The notes under the pieces are model-generated. The model ran no database searches, was not told the origin of the DNA, and saw nothing but the letters and a program-made list of their open reading frames with translations. A stretch of DNA of 64,000 bases, from NCBI RefSeq assembly GCF_038096175.1, contig NZ_CP151099.1, positions 7,170,001 through 7,234,000 on the forward strand, given 5' to 3'. Below are positions 44,146 to 52,902 of this stretch, piece after piece. This DNA comes from Nostoc sp. UHCC 0302. GTDB lineage: Bacteria > Cyanobacteriota > Cyanobacteriia > Cyanobacteriales > Nostocaceae. Made by a program: the position numbers and the translations under genes. Within the stretch, counting starts at the first letter, position 1, and every line of letters begins with the position of its first letter.

Positions 44146-44679
44146 ATGAAACAACAAGGTGCAATTCTCTGGTTGACCGGCTTAAGTGGTGCTGGGAAAA
44201 CAACAATCGCTCACGGTGTAGCCCAAGAGCTTCAAAAGAGAAATTGCTTAGTAGAAGTGCTAGATGGTGATGTAGTTCGCACCCATCTTTGTGCAGGATT
44301 GGGTTTTAGCAAACAAGACCGAGATACAAATGTGCGTCGTATTGGCTTTGTTGCAGAACTACTTAGTCGCAATGGCGTGATAGCAATTGTTGCAGCAATC
44401 AGCCCTTACCGTGAAGTTCGAGAGCAACTCAAAAAAACTTCTACTAATTTTGTCGAAGTTTATGTAAATGCTCCACTTGCAGTTTGTGAATTTCGTGATG
44501 TGAAGGGGCTTTACGCCAAAGCCAAAGCAGGGGAAATTAAGCATTTTACTGGCATTTCTGACCCTTATGAAGAACCATTAAATCCAGAAATTCTCTGTCA
44601 AACTGATAAATTAACCGTTGAGCAATGTGTTAAGCAAGTGCTTGATTATTTAGAATGGCAAAACTTGATCTGTGCTTGA
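44146..44679 (+). CDS. cysC: Adenylyl-sulfate (APS) kinase
   Basis: Phosphorylates APS to PAPS, the sulfate donor for sulfotransferases. The 177-residue protein has the P-loop GLSGAGKT (residues 12-19), VEVLDGDVVRTHLCAGLGFS with the APS-binding part, RDTNVRRIGFVAELL and the lid region KGLYAKAKAGEIKHFTGI. All family motifs are present, so it should be active. It follows the damaged sulfotransferase and GNAT in the same direction, which suggests a former sulfation cassette in which only PAPS supply is intact. Confidence 0.96.
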   Translation: MKQQGAILWLTGLSGAGKTTIAHGVAQELQKRNCLVEVLDGDVVRTHLCAGLGFSKQDRDTNVRRIGFVAELLSRNGVIAIVAAISPYREVREQLKKTSTNFVEVYVNAPLAVCEFRDVKGLYAKAKAGEIKHFTGISDPYEEPLNPEILCQTDKLTVEQCVKQVLDYLEWQNLICA

Positions 44680-44850
44680 GATCTTGTTACGAAATAACTT
44701 TAACTATGTATTTACAGTAACTATTGTAAAAATACAGAGGATAGGAAATACAGTTAAGTTCCTTCCCCTGTTTTATCAATTTTAGAATCAAGTTATTATC
44801 TAGCGTGGATATTTCTAGAAGTCATACTAAATGCTTCACGCTTATAGTTT

Positions 44851-46014
44851 TTAAACTAGTTGAATGTCTAAACTAGTTTGGAAACCAGTAGGCTTATTTT
44901 CCAGAATGGCGAATCTAGAATCTTGGAAAAATAAAGAACCATTTAGGGGATCGTAACTGAAGTCATCAATAGAAGTAGCGCCAAACCCTGCTTGAGAAAC
45001 CTGGATTATGTCACCCTCAACAGCCTTGAAGTCTTTGATAATGTCAACACCTTCTAATACATTGGTAAAGACAAATTTATCTGCACCTAGTCCACCAGTG
45101 AGAGTATCTCTACCTAGCCCACCAGCGAGTGTGTCGTTCCCGCTCTTACCAGAAAGTGTATCGTTCCCGCCATTGCCAAATAATAGATTATTTTGCCTAT
45201 CTCCAACAATGGTGTCACTTTGATTTGTACCTTTGATATTATCAAAGTTTACAAATGTGAACTTAGCTGTATTTCCGCTAGGAAGATTATTAATTACGAA
45301 ACTTTGAGTTTCAAGGTTAGCGTTGATTGATGCATCTCCAATTATAAAGGGCGCTGTAGGAGCAATTGAGGCATCTATAGTGTTATTTGCAGCTCTAGCG
45401 TCAACAACAAGGTTTTCAAAATTGCCAAGTAAATCTGTACCTAGTCCGCCACCTTTTTTAAAAGTTCCATCAATGAAGATGGTAGAGCTTACACCTATTT
45501 TGCTGTAATCAGCCGTATCAGTACCAGAGCCTCCATCTAAAATATCGTTGCCTGCGCTACCTCTAATAATGTCATTGCCACCGCTACCAGATAATTGATT
45601 ATCCTGAGCATCACCAGTAATAGTGTCATTTTGATTTGTACCAATTACATTTGCAAAATTTTTCACACTGACTATTATTGGTGACGAACCTACAACTCTG
45701 ATTTCTAATCTTTCTTTAGATAAGTCAGCTACTATTGATACATTTTTGCTATTAGAAGTACCATCAATAGTGTTAATCTGTCCAGCAGCACCAATGATGC
45801 CTTCAACAAAATCTTTAAAAGTGTCAGTCCCACTGACACCTTTCTGAATAACCACTGGTTTAACTATTATAGGTTGTCCGAAATTGCTGTAATCAATAAC
45901 ATCAGTACCCTTTCCACCAGTAATGGTATCATCACCTACACTGGCGATAATTCTGTCATCCCCAGGAGTTCCAAGTAAAATATCGTCCCCATTAGTACCT
46001 GTAATTGTTGCCAT
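44851..46014 (-). CDS. RTX calcium-binding protein
   Basis: The 387-residue protein has RTX nonapeptide blocks at three places: N-terminal (GTNGDDILLGTPGDDRI), middle (GSGGNDIIRGSAGNDILDGG) and C-terminal (GNGGNDTLSGKSGNDTLAGG, GGLGRDTLTGGLGADKF), then a C-terminal cap with DIIKDFKAVEGDIIQVS. Between them are ~80-residue beta-rich units (SVKNFANVIGTNQNDTITGD, FVNFDNIKGTNQSDTIVGD) that look duplicated. No signal peptide is present, as expected for type I secretion. It may be a matrix or cell-surface component; function is unknown. Confidence 0.88.
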   Translation of the reverse strand: MATITGTNGDDILLGTPGDDRIIASVGDDTITGGKGTDVIDYSNFGQPIIVKPVVIQKGVSGTDTFKDFVEGIIGAAGQINTIDGTSNSKNVSIVADLSKERLEIRVVGSSPIIVSVKNFANVIGTNQNDTITGDAQDNQLSGSGGNDIIRGSAGNDILDGGSGTDTADYSKIGVSSTIFIDGTFKKGGGLGTDLLGNFENLVVDARAANNTIDASIAPTAPFIIGDASINANLETQSFVINNLPSGNTAKFTFVNFDNIKGTNQSDTIVGDRQNNLLFGNGGNDTLSGKSGNDTLAGGLGRDTLTGGLGADKFVFTNVLEGVDIIKDFKAVEGDIIQVSQAGFGATSIDDFSYDPLNGSLFFQDSRFAILENKPTGFQTSLDIQLV

Positions 46015-46965
46015 AATCTTGCTTCACCTGTTTTTGAGTAACTGCTGTATACTATCTTGTTATCGGCTGTATTACTTTGAATAAATATTGCAGAATATAG
46101 CTCCTAACTAACATTCCTTTATGCAAATATCCTTCTGATGCCAGCTACCAGAACTAGTGGCAATCTTCATTCCTGGGCATCAAGAAAGTTCCTATTCCTG
46201 AAAATCCAGTGAACAGTTGGAATGCGATGGCGGAACACAATCGCGTTGCTCTTCACAGAAAAATTAAGAGCATGACTAGCTTTTTGCCAGTCACGCTCTT
46301 TAATCCTAAAGATGCCGCCAGAAGTTTTTACTGATAGTTTTCAGACTGACAACCTTAGTTTCTGTTGTTGCTTCAGGGGCATGACTAAGTAAGTTGGCGA
46401 GAAATTTTTTGAAGAAGAATACATTCGTTAGAATTCAGTCCTTCTGAATCAACCTAACTCTATCAGAGACGCGCGACGCGTTCGACTGCGCTCAATCTTT
46501 GAAGTTGAGCGGACTTGTGCTGAGCGAACTTGTACTGAGCGTAGCCGAAGCTTCAATAAGCGTGGGGGTTTTAAACCCGATTATTTAGACGCTCCTACGT
46601 CGCTAACGCTACGCTATCCGCTTTTTCGGTCATAGTTCCCAAGCTGAATTCTGACGACTAACACAATATTGCTGTTCAATAAAATTTTCAAATCAAAACT
46701 CTTTTAAAAAAGTCAAATATTGCAAAAAATAGTTCATTCAATTAATAAATATATATGGTAAAGGCATAAAATTACATTTTTATTTTCAGTAATTTTTTTA
46801 TATTCATGTATTGATTTATCAATCAAACAGTTGTATCTTATAATGTGAATTTCCGCAAAAACATTAATAAAATATACACTTATAGAAAAACATACAATTG
46901 TTTTTACATAAGTCGTTAAAGCAATATTGTAGTTACTAGCCAATTATTTTAAAGGGGAAAAGTCA
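46015..46965. other. Gene-poor 950-bp spacer with repeats
   Basis: No gene is supported. A hairpin with arms ATTAAGAGCATGACT and AGTCACGCTCTTTAAT lies at 46262-46303. A cluster of CTTGTGCTGAGCG and TGAGCGTAGCCGAAG repeats is at about 46470-46560. From 46680 to 46960 the sequence is very AT-rich and must contain the tyrosinase operon promoter. A minus-strand open frame in that AT-rich part is rejected. Confidence 0.45.
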
Positions 46966-47367
46966 ATGTTTTCTAGATTTTCTCGTCGACAATTTATCAG
47001 TGTAATCAGCCTCTCGATTGCTGGAGCAACAATTGCGAGCAGTTTTCCATTCCTGAAAAACTTCGTTATTAGTAAAGCCCAAGCTCAAGAAACATCTGAG
47101 GAAGTATATAAAGGTAGAAAGTATAAGATTATAATCAATTCAGAGCTTCAAAGGAGCGCAGTTGTAGATAATATGTTTGATGCATCTACACAATTATTTA
47201 TTGATGGCAAGGAAATTAGAATTCATCAACACAAAAAAACAAAAAAATATCTAACGCCGATTTTATTTGGCAGCTATGAAAGCCCGAAAAAAATTGCAGA
47301 GACTTTAATAGATTTAAACTTAAAGTTCCCTGACAAAGAAGTAGAGATCGATCCTAATATTGATTAA
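46966..47367 (+). CDS. melC1: Tyrosinase caddie/cofactor protein (MelC1-like), Tat-exported
   Basis: Small partner protein that delivers copper to tyrosinase and holds it during export. The Tat signal is clear: FSRFSRRQFISVISLSIAG, cleavage near KAQAQ. The mature part (~95 residues) has the MelC1-like strand KYKIIINSE, LFIDGKEIRIHQH with the His pair, and YLTPILFGSYESPKKIAETL. An AAAGGGGA ribosome site stands seven bases upstream. Tyrosinase starts 60 bp later. In Streptomyces the caddie protein carries the Tat signal and tyrosinase, which lacks one, rides along; the same arrangement is seen here. Confidence 0.85.
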   Translation: MFSRFSRRQFISVISLSIAGATIASSFPFLKNFVISKAQAQETSEEVYKGRKYKIIINSELQRSAVVDNMFDASTQLFIDGKEIRIHQHKKTKKYLTPILFGSYESPKKIAETLIDLNLKFPDKEVEIDPNID

Positions 47368-47427
47368 AAATTCAATTCAACTAGTTGGATATACCAAGAC
47401 AAGTTTGCCATTTATATCAGGTGGAAT

Positions 47428-48330
47428 ATGAAAAATGTACGTAAGAATATTAGAGATTTAACTCAACAAGAAAAACAAAACTACATCAAAGCAGTCAAAA
47501 CGCTCAAAGACAAGATTAGCTCTATTACTGGTCGTAATATCTACGATGAATATGTACTTTGGCATAGTAAAGCAACTCAACGCACAGATCCCACTGATCC
47601 TAGAGGATTTCGCAATCCTGCTCATGTCGGGCCTGCCTTTCTTGCTTGGCATCGTTATTACCTTTTAGCATTTGAAAAACAATTACAAAAAGCAGTGCCA
47701 GACTTGACAATTCCTTATTGGGACTGGACTCAAGACACAAATGATCCTTTCAACTCACCACTTTGGGCTGCTGACTTCTTGGGTGGTAATGGTGATCCTC
47801 AAGATAATTACTTAGTAAAAACGGGGCCATTTGCTGTTGATCAATGGATAACCATTAATATTGATGGCAGCCCGAAAGGAGGTTTACAACGCCAGTTTGC
47901 TCTGTTCAATTCCAACGTACCAAATCAAACAGATGTGAATATTGCCCTCGGAGAAACTCCTTACGATAGCTCTCCGTGGAACATTGAAAGTAGTCCTAGT
48001 CATCGGAATCGCTTAGAAGGCTTCCTTGCTCCAGATGGCTCCTTCTCACAATTACATAACCAAGGACACGCTTGGATTGGTGGCGATATGCTAAATGTGA
48101 ATATTTCGCCAAATGATCCTGTTTTCTATTTACATCATTGTAATGTGGATCGGCTTTGGGCAATATGGCAAGATAAAAACCCGACTCAACAATATCTACC
48201 CACTGGTGAGGGGCCTTCAGGACATAATCTTTATGACCTAATGTATCCTTGGGACGGAATCGCCACCAAGTCAAAGGCTAGACCCATAGATGTTCTCAAC
48301 TTTAGAAAGCTCGGCTATACCTACGCTTAG
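47428..48330 (+). CDS. melC2: Tyrosinase (type-3 copper monooxygenase)
   Basis: Oxidises phenols to quinones, leading to melanin-like pigment. The first copper is bound by His46 (VLWHSK), His66 (NPAHVGPAF) and His75 (LAWHRYY), the second by His210 and His214 (QLHNQGHAWIGGD) and a His of LHHCNVDRLW (236-237). The IPYWDW motif is present. Length 300 residues fits bacterial tyrosinases. There is no signal peptide of its own, so export should depend on the preceding Tat caddie protein. The natural substrate is unknown; a role in sheath pigment or cross-linking is inference. Confidence 0.93.
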   Translation: MKNVRKNIRDLTQQEKQNYIKAVKTLKDKISSITGRNIYDEYVLWHSKATQRTDPTDPRGFRNPAHVGPAFLAWHRYYLLAFEKQLQKAVPDLTIPYWDWTQDTNDPFNSPLWAADFLGGNGDPQDNYLVKTGPFAVDQWITINIDGSPKGGLQRQFALFNSNVPNQTDVNIALGETPYDSSPWNIESSPSHRNRLEGFLAPDGSFSQLHNQGHAWIGGDMLNVNISPNDPVFYLHHCNVDRLWAIWQDKNPTQQYLPTGEGPSGHNLYDLMYPWDGIATKSKARPIDVLNFRKLGYTYA

Positions 48331-48357
48331 TTCAATAACTGTAAAGCACTGCCCCAT

Positions 48358-48597
48358 CCACGCGATGAAAATATCCGAAGGGTGCGCCAAGTTGGAGCTA
48401 AACAATGGAAACAGGAGTCTGGTTATCATAGACGATGTGCGTCCAAAACCGCTATGTTTCGACTCAAAAGCATTTTTGGGGGTAATTTAAGACGACGCTT
48501 TTTTGATAACCAAGCTGTCGAATTATTTCTGCAATGTGCTGCGCTTAATTGCATGATCCAATTGGGTAGACCAGATAGCTACAAAGTGGAAGACTAA
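48358..48597 (+). pseudogene. C-terminal fragment of an IS5-type transposase
   Basis: In one frame from 48358 the translation reads PRDENIRRVRQVGAKQWKQE, SGYHRRCASKTAMFRLKSIF and, after the GGNLR turn, NQAVELFLQCAALNCMIQLG, then PDSY before a stop. This is the end of the DDE domain in a common cyanobacterial IS5/IS4-like group. The catalytic N-terminal two thirds are missing. The remnant starts 28 bases after the tyrosinase stop. Confidence 0.8.
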
Positions 48598-48648
48598 TTC
48601 ACCACTCTATTTAGAAAAGGTGTGTCTTTTTTCTGTTTCATACAACAA

Positions 48649-48682
48649 AGCCCCCTGCTTCCCTACAAGGGAATGGGGGTTT
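48649..48682 (+). terminator. Terminator-like hairpin
   Basis: GCCCCCTGCTTCCCT and AGGGAATGGGGGT form a long G+C-rich stem followed by TTCAAAG. It is the first strong stop on the plus strand after the tyrosinase genes and the IS remnant. It is also close to common repeat sequences. Confidence 0.5.
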
Positions 48683-48787
48683 CAAAGCCTCTCTCTATTT
48701 CGGGGAGAGGTTTGGAGAGTGGTTTTTAGTATATTTTGAGACTTTCCAAACATCCTCTTAGACATCCTCGTAATGTACAAGTGTGGG

Positions 48788-49975
48788 TTAACGAAGTAAC
48801 ACTTCCTTGTGTTTTTGCTTCTGCTTCACAAGCCAAACGGAAAGCAGTGCAAGTGACACGCCAGCTGCAATAAAACAATAAATGTAGCCAAAATTATCGA
48901 CAATCCTACCGAAGACCGCTGCACCAATTCCTTGACCAATAAATAGGTTGAAGGCAAATAAGGCGACAGCAGTACCTCTGGCTTCAGGCGCTAATTCAGT
49001 GGCTTGAGTTTGAAGCGTGCTGTGCATCATATAAAAGCCTAATCCCATCAGCATACTCAAGGGGATAAACAGCACCCAGTTTTGGAATAATGCGATCGCT
49101 AAAAAGCCGATACACATTAAGCCGCCGCCGACTCCAATCAAACCAATTTCACCCAATCGTTGCACCAACCACTTGACACAACGGCTGTAAATTAGTCCGC
49201 CCAATCCAAAACCACTCAGCATAAACCCGATCGCTACATAAGATAAACTATAGCGATCGCGGAGAAATGCACCTGTATAAGCGAATGCCCCAAAGACACA
49301 AAAACCTTCAATAAATACGCCTATAATCACAGTACGAGCAACTGGTTGAGTCAAGAGTTGGTAGTAAGGGCGAAGCGTTAGCCCACTTCCCTGACTTGAG
49401 GAACGATTCCCATCTTTGAGGTGACGTGTTCCCCGCCATAAGACTCCAGCAATTGTTAAAGATACAATCCCAAACAAGAGAAAGATGCCGCGCCAACTGA
49501 CATATTCTCCAAAGATACCTCCCAAACTACCGCCAAGAATTTGACCCATTACCAAAGCACTTAGATAGCGGCCAATCGCTGCTTGACGTTCTTCGTAGGG
49601 GAAGTTGTCGCCAATATAAGCTAGGGTGATGGGGATGATGCCAGCAGCAGCCACCCCGGTTAAGAATCGCAGCAGAGTAAGTAAGTATATATTTGAAACA
49701 AAAGCACAAACAGCAGTACCAACAGCAAATGCTGTTAGTGCTGCTGTAATCACTTTGATTTTGCCAATGCGATCGCCCAATGGGCCATAAACTAGCTGAA
49801 ATAATCCATAGGGAATTGTATATGCCGAGATAATCACCGCAGCACTACCAACACCAACTTTAAACTCGTTGGCAATGATGTGCAGCAAGGGATCAATCAC
49901 ACGTGCATCAGCAATTACCATAAAGGCAGCAGCGCCTAACAGTCCCAATGAAACACTTACTTTGTCATTTGTCAT
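48788..49975 (-). CDS. MFS transporter (arabinose-efflux/YbcL-like)
   Basis: Twelve helices, 395 residues from ATG 49975 (MTNDKVSVSLGLLGAAAF). Loop motif A reads YGPLGDRIGKIKVITAALT; FLTGVAAAGIIPITLAYIGDNFPYEERQ follows helices 4 and 5. A second half begins after GTRHLKDG. A longer frame to 50008 is repeat-derived. The gene is last in the long minus-strand run and starts 36 bases after the GST stop, so it is probably in the same transcript. It may export a product of the detoxification enzymes upstream; this is inference. Confidence 0.92.
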   Translation of the reverse strand: MTNDKVSVSLGLLGAAAFMVIADARVIDPLLHIIANEFKVGVGSAAVIISAYTIPYGLFQLVYGPLGDRIGKIKVITAALTAFAVGTAVCAFVSNIYLLTLLRFLTGVAAAGIIPITLAYIGDNFPYEERQAAIGRYLSALVMGQILGGSLGGIFGEYVSWRGIFLLFGIVSLTIAGVLWRGTRHLKDGNRSSSQGSGLTLRPYYQLLTQPVARTVIIGVFIEGFCVFGAFAYTGAFLRDRYSLSYVAIGFMLSGFGLGGLIYSRCVKWLVQRLGEIGLIGVGGGLMCIGFLAIALFQNWVLFIPLSMLMGLGFYMMHSTLQTQATELAPEARGTAVALFAFNLFIGQGIGAAVFGRIVDNFGYIYCFIAAGVSLALLSVWLVKQKQKHKEVLLR

Positions 49976-50011
49976 TTGTCTCCCACTCCCCACTCCCCAC
50001 TCCCTCACTCC

Positions 50012-50710
50012 CTAATTCTTAACTGTCTTCGCTGATTGATTAAATAACAAATCCCGCGACTTATCTGGATCAAGTGCTTGAGTTTTAAAGGCTTCGGCTT
50101 TCTCATAGGCGCGAATTGTTGCCGGGCGTGCTTTAATTGCCTCAAACCAACGCTTGATGTTCGGAAAATCTTCTAGCTTTTGGCTTTGGCGTTCATAACC
50201 TACAATCCAAGGATAAGCAGCTATATCAGCGATAGAATAATCGCCAGCTACAAATTCTCTATCTGCTAATTGCTTATTTAGCACTGCATACAAGCGTCCT
50301 GTTTCATTGACGTAGCGATTAATCGCATACTCAATCTTTTCAGGCGCATAAGAACTAAAGTGATGATTTTGTCCTGCCATTGGCCCTAGTCCCGCCATTT
50401 GCCAGAATAACCATTCTAGAACTTGAGTGCGATCGCGCAAATTTGGAGGAATCAATTTCCCAGTTTTTTCTGCTAAATACAGCAAGATTGCCCCAGATTC
50501 AAACACAGAAATCGGCTCACCCCCATCTGCTGGTTCACGGTCAATAATAGCTGGAATACGATTGTTAGGCGAAATCTTGAGAAACTCAGGTTTAAATTGA
50601 TCTCCAGCCCCAATATTCACAGGAATAATCGTATAAGGTAAGCCGACTTCTTCCAGAAAAATCGTGATTTTATGACCGTTTGGTGTTGTCCAGTAGTAAA
50701 GTTCAATCAT
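50012..50710 (-). CDS. Glutathione S-transferase family protein (YfcG/Ure2-like)
   Basis: N-terminal thioredoxin fold (MIELYYWTTPNGHKITIFLEE) with the cis-Pro loop NNRIPAIID and the glutathione-binding FESGAILLYLAE, then the all-helical C-terminal domain (FVAGDYSIADIAAYPWI). The TTPNGHK active-site region is typical of the YfcG/Ure2p group, which use glutathione to reduce disulfides or add it to electrophiles. ATG 50710 gives 232 residues. It lies in the eight-gene minus-strand run, 49 bp after the SDR and just before the MFS gene. Confidence 0.94.
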   Translation of the reverse strand: MIELYYWTTPNGHKITIFLEEVGLPYTIIPVNIGAGDQFKPEFLKISPNNRIPAIIDREPADGGEPISVFESGAILLYLAEKTGKLIPPNLRDRTQVLEWLFWQMAGLGPMAGQNHHFSSYAPEKIEYAINRYVNETGRLYAVLNKQLADREFVAGDYSIADIAAYPWIVGYERQSQKLEDFPNIKRWFEAIKARPATIRAYEKAEAFKTQALDPDKSRDLLFNQSAKTVKN

Positions 50711-50759
50711 GGTTATTTCTCCTAAGTTAGGCAACTGTTTTATTTAGGTGAATTGTGAT

Positions 50760-51449
50760 TTAAAAATGCTCTACCCAGGGACGTAGTTCTACTTCCCATG
50801 TCCAGGCACTGCGGGGTTGACGTAAAATGTTGAGATATGTTTGCGCGATCGCATCTGGATCAAGGGTGCTATCAGGTTTATCTACTGGGTCTTGGCGAGT
50901 TGCTGAACGGATAGCTCCATCTATCACAAAATGCGCCACATGAATATTTTTTGGTGCAAGTTCTCTGGCAATACTTTGAGCCAAACCACGCAAGGCAAAC
51001 TTACCCATCGCAAAGGGTGCAGATTGAGCATACCCTTTGACACTGGCTGATGCTCCGGTAAACAAGATAGCGCCACCCCCCAGCTGTAAAAAGCGTTTTG
51101 TAGCTTCTTGAGCGACGAGAAAGCCACCATAGGCAGTGATATCTAAAGTTTTTGCCACCTCGCCGGGGTCTAAATCAACAAGTGGCCCTCGGACTCGAAA
51201 ACTCGGATTGTAAACGACAACATTCGGAGAACCTAATTTATTTTCAACATCAATAAATAACTGCTTTACCTCATCTGGTTTAGAGACATCAGCAGCGAAA
51301 CTAGCTGCGCCTATTTCACTGCTTAACTGAGTCAGTTTCTCAATTTGACGAGCAGCTAAGGCTATAGTAAATCCCTCTTTTGCAAATAGGCGAGCTATAG
51401 AAGCACTAAGCCCACCACCTGCTCCGACTATCAAAGCTATTGTTGACAT
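50760..51449 (-). CDS. SDR family oxidoreductase
   Basis: Short-chain dehydrogenase, 229 residues from ATG 51449 (MSTIALIVGAGGGLSASIAR). The cofactor motif GAGGGLS replaces the usual TGxxxGIG. The NAG motif at strand 4 is NPS (VVYNPSFRV), and the catalytic Tyr-x3-Lys position shows FAMGKFALRG, with Phe for Tyr, so normal dehydrogenase catalysis is doubtful. The upstream MFS stop is 17 bases away, indicating an operon. An upstream in-frame start (51542) would overlap the MFS gene and is rejected. Confidence 0.88.
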   Translation of the reverse strand: MSTIALIVGAGGGLSASIARLFAKEGFTIALAARQIEKLTQLSSEIGAASFAADVSKPDEVKQLFIDVENKLGSPNVVVYNPSFRVRGPLVDLDPGEVAKTLDITAYGGFLVAQEATKRFLQLGGGAILFTGASASVKGYAQSAPFAMGKFALRGLAQSIARELAPKNIHVAHFVIDGAIRSATRQDPVDKPDSTLDPDAIAQTYLNILRQPRSAWTWEVELRPWVEHF

Positions 51450-51466
51450 AGGGCAATAATTACAAA

Positions 51467-52741
51467 TTACATTGCTAGCTGTGAATTTTCTTTGCCAGGA
51501 TTTTGACCAATTTGCAGTACAAAGACTGCGGCAATCAAACACAAAATACCCGACAAGATAAACGCTTGAAAATAACTACCTAACCAAGTTCTTAATGCTC
51601 CTGCTCCGAATGCGGCTGTGGCTGCGCCAAGTTGATGTCCTGCTACAATCCAGCCGAACATGACGCCGACATTCTCTTTACCAAACACGTTAGATACAAG
51701 ACGCACTGTCGGCGGTACGGTAGCAATCCAGTCAAGACCGTAGAAGACTGCAAAGATGGAAAGTCCGAAGAAAGAGAGGTGGAAACTGAAGGGTAAGAAA
51801 ATCAATGATAAACCCCGCAGTCCGTAATACCAGCAAAGTAAGTAACGATTGTTCCAGCGGTCAGATAACCAGCCGGAAACAGTCGTCCCCACAAAATCAA
51901 AAATACCCATGATTGCCAAAAGACCAGCCGCCCTGACTTCTGGAATGCCATGATCAATACAAGCTGGAATTAAATGAGTGCCAATCAGTCCATTTGTGCT
52001 AGCACCGCAGATAAAAAAGCTACCCAATAACAGCCAGAAATCACGCTTACGCATTCCTAGCCAAAGTGCATTCAGGGTAGAGGCAATAGAATTGACTTTG
52101 GGTAGTACAACCTCTACTGTTTCGCTGTTGTCGCCAAAGGGACGCAAGCCAATTTCCGCAGGGCGATCGCGCATAAATAAGGCGATCGCCGGAATAATTA
52201 GCAGCGCTACACCAGTCAGAGCAAGGGCAGCAGTTCGCCATCCAAACCGCTCAGTTACCGATGCCAACATCGGCAGAAACACTAGTTGTCCAGTAGCTGT
52301 GCTGGCTGTGAGGACACCAAGAACCAGTCCTCGCTGCTTAAAAAACCAGCGATTGACGACAATTGCACCCAAAACCAAGGCGATAACTCCGCTACCGCTA
52401 CCGACAATCACGCCCCAAAGCAAGACTAATTGCCAAGGCGCTGACATTAAAGTAGTTAAGCCAACACCGATAGCGATAAATGCAAGTGCGAACACCATCG
52501 TTCGGCGAATACCAATTCGTTCCATGACGGTGGCAGCAAAAGGCCCAATCAGTCCGTAGAGTACCAAGTTAATAGAGATTGCCAAGGATATTGTGGCTCT
52601 ACTCCAACCAAACTCCTGTTCGAGAGGCACAATGAATACTCCAGGAGCAGAACGAATTCCGGCAGCAACCAACAAGGCTAGGAATGTTAAACCTGCGACA
52701 ACCCAGCCATAATGAAGCGATCGACGGGGGAAGAAGGACAT
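51467..52741 (-). CDS. MFS transporter (MCT/oxalate-type)
   Basis: Twelve-helix transporter, 424 residues from ATG 52741 (MSFFPRRSLHYGWVVAGLTF). The HYGW start and GVFIVPLEQEFGWSRATIS resemble the monocarboxylate/oxalate-formate group. Helix 5 is GAIVVNRWFFKQRGLVLGV; a central loop has FMRDRPAEIGLRPFGD. The frame is open for another 50 codons upstream, but those lie in tandem GGAGTGGGG repeats. The close SDR and GST genes suggest a shared transcript. Confidence 0.93.
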   Translation of the reverse strand: MSFFPRRSLHYGWVVAGLTFLALLVAAGIRSAPGVFIVPLEQEFGWSRATISLAISINLVLYGLIGPFAATVMERIGIRRTMVFALAFIAIGVGLTTLMSAPWQLVLLWGVIVGSGSGVIALVLGAIVVNRWFFKQRGLVLGVLTASTATGQLVFLPMLASVTERFGWRTAALALTGVALLIIPAIALFMRDRPAEIGLRPFGDNSETVEVVLPKVNSIASTLNALWLGMRKRDFWLLLGSFFICGASTNGLIGTHLIPACIDHGIPEVRAAGLLAIMGIFDFVGTTVSGWLSDRWNNRYLLCWYYGLRGLSLIFLPFSFHLSFFGLSIFAVFYGLDWIATVPPTVRLVSNVFGKENVGVMFGWIVAGHQLGAATAAFGAGALRTWLGSYFQAFILSGILCLIAAVFVLQIGQNPGKENSQLAM

Positions 52742-52812
52742 GAGTGGGGAGTGGGGGAGTGGGGAGTGGGGGAGTGGGGGAGTGGGGGAGTGGGGGACAA
52801 GGGAGACAAGGG
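52742..52812. repeat. Tandem octamer repeats before the MFS gene
   Basis: Seven to eight copies of GAGTGGGG/GAGTGGGGG directly abut the MFS start codon and merge into GACAAGGG units. They occupy the place where the ribosome site would be on the minus strand (CCCCACTC units), so translation starts without an obvious Shine-Dalgarno. Confidence 0.8.
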
Positions 52813-52902
52813 GGACAAATATAATTCTTGACTCCTGACTCCTAACTCCTGCCTTCTGCCTTCTTACTCCTGCCCCATGCCCACTGCCCAAATTAACGAA
52901 AC

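Noticed and set aside
46734-46943. 69-codon minus-strand ORF upstream of the tyrosinase pair
   Set aside because: Very AT-rich, no ribosome site, and it lies where the operon promoter should be.
52742-52891. 50-codon extension of the MFS transporter
   Set aside because: Made of tandem octamer repeats (PHSPLPHSPL); not a plausible leader.
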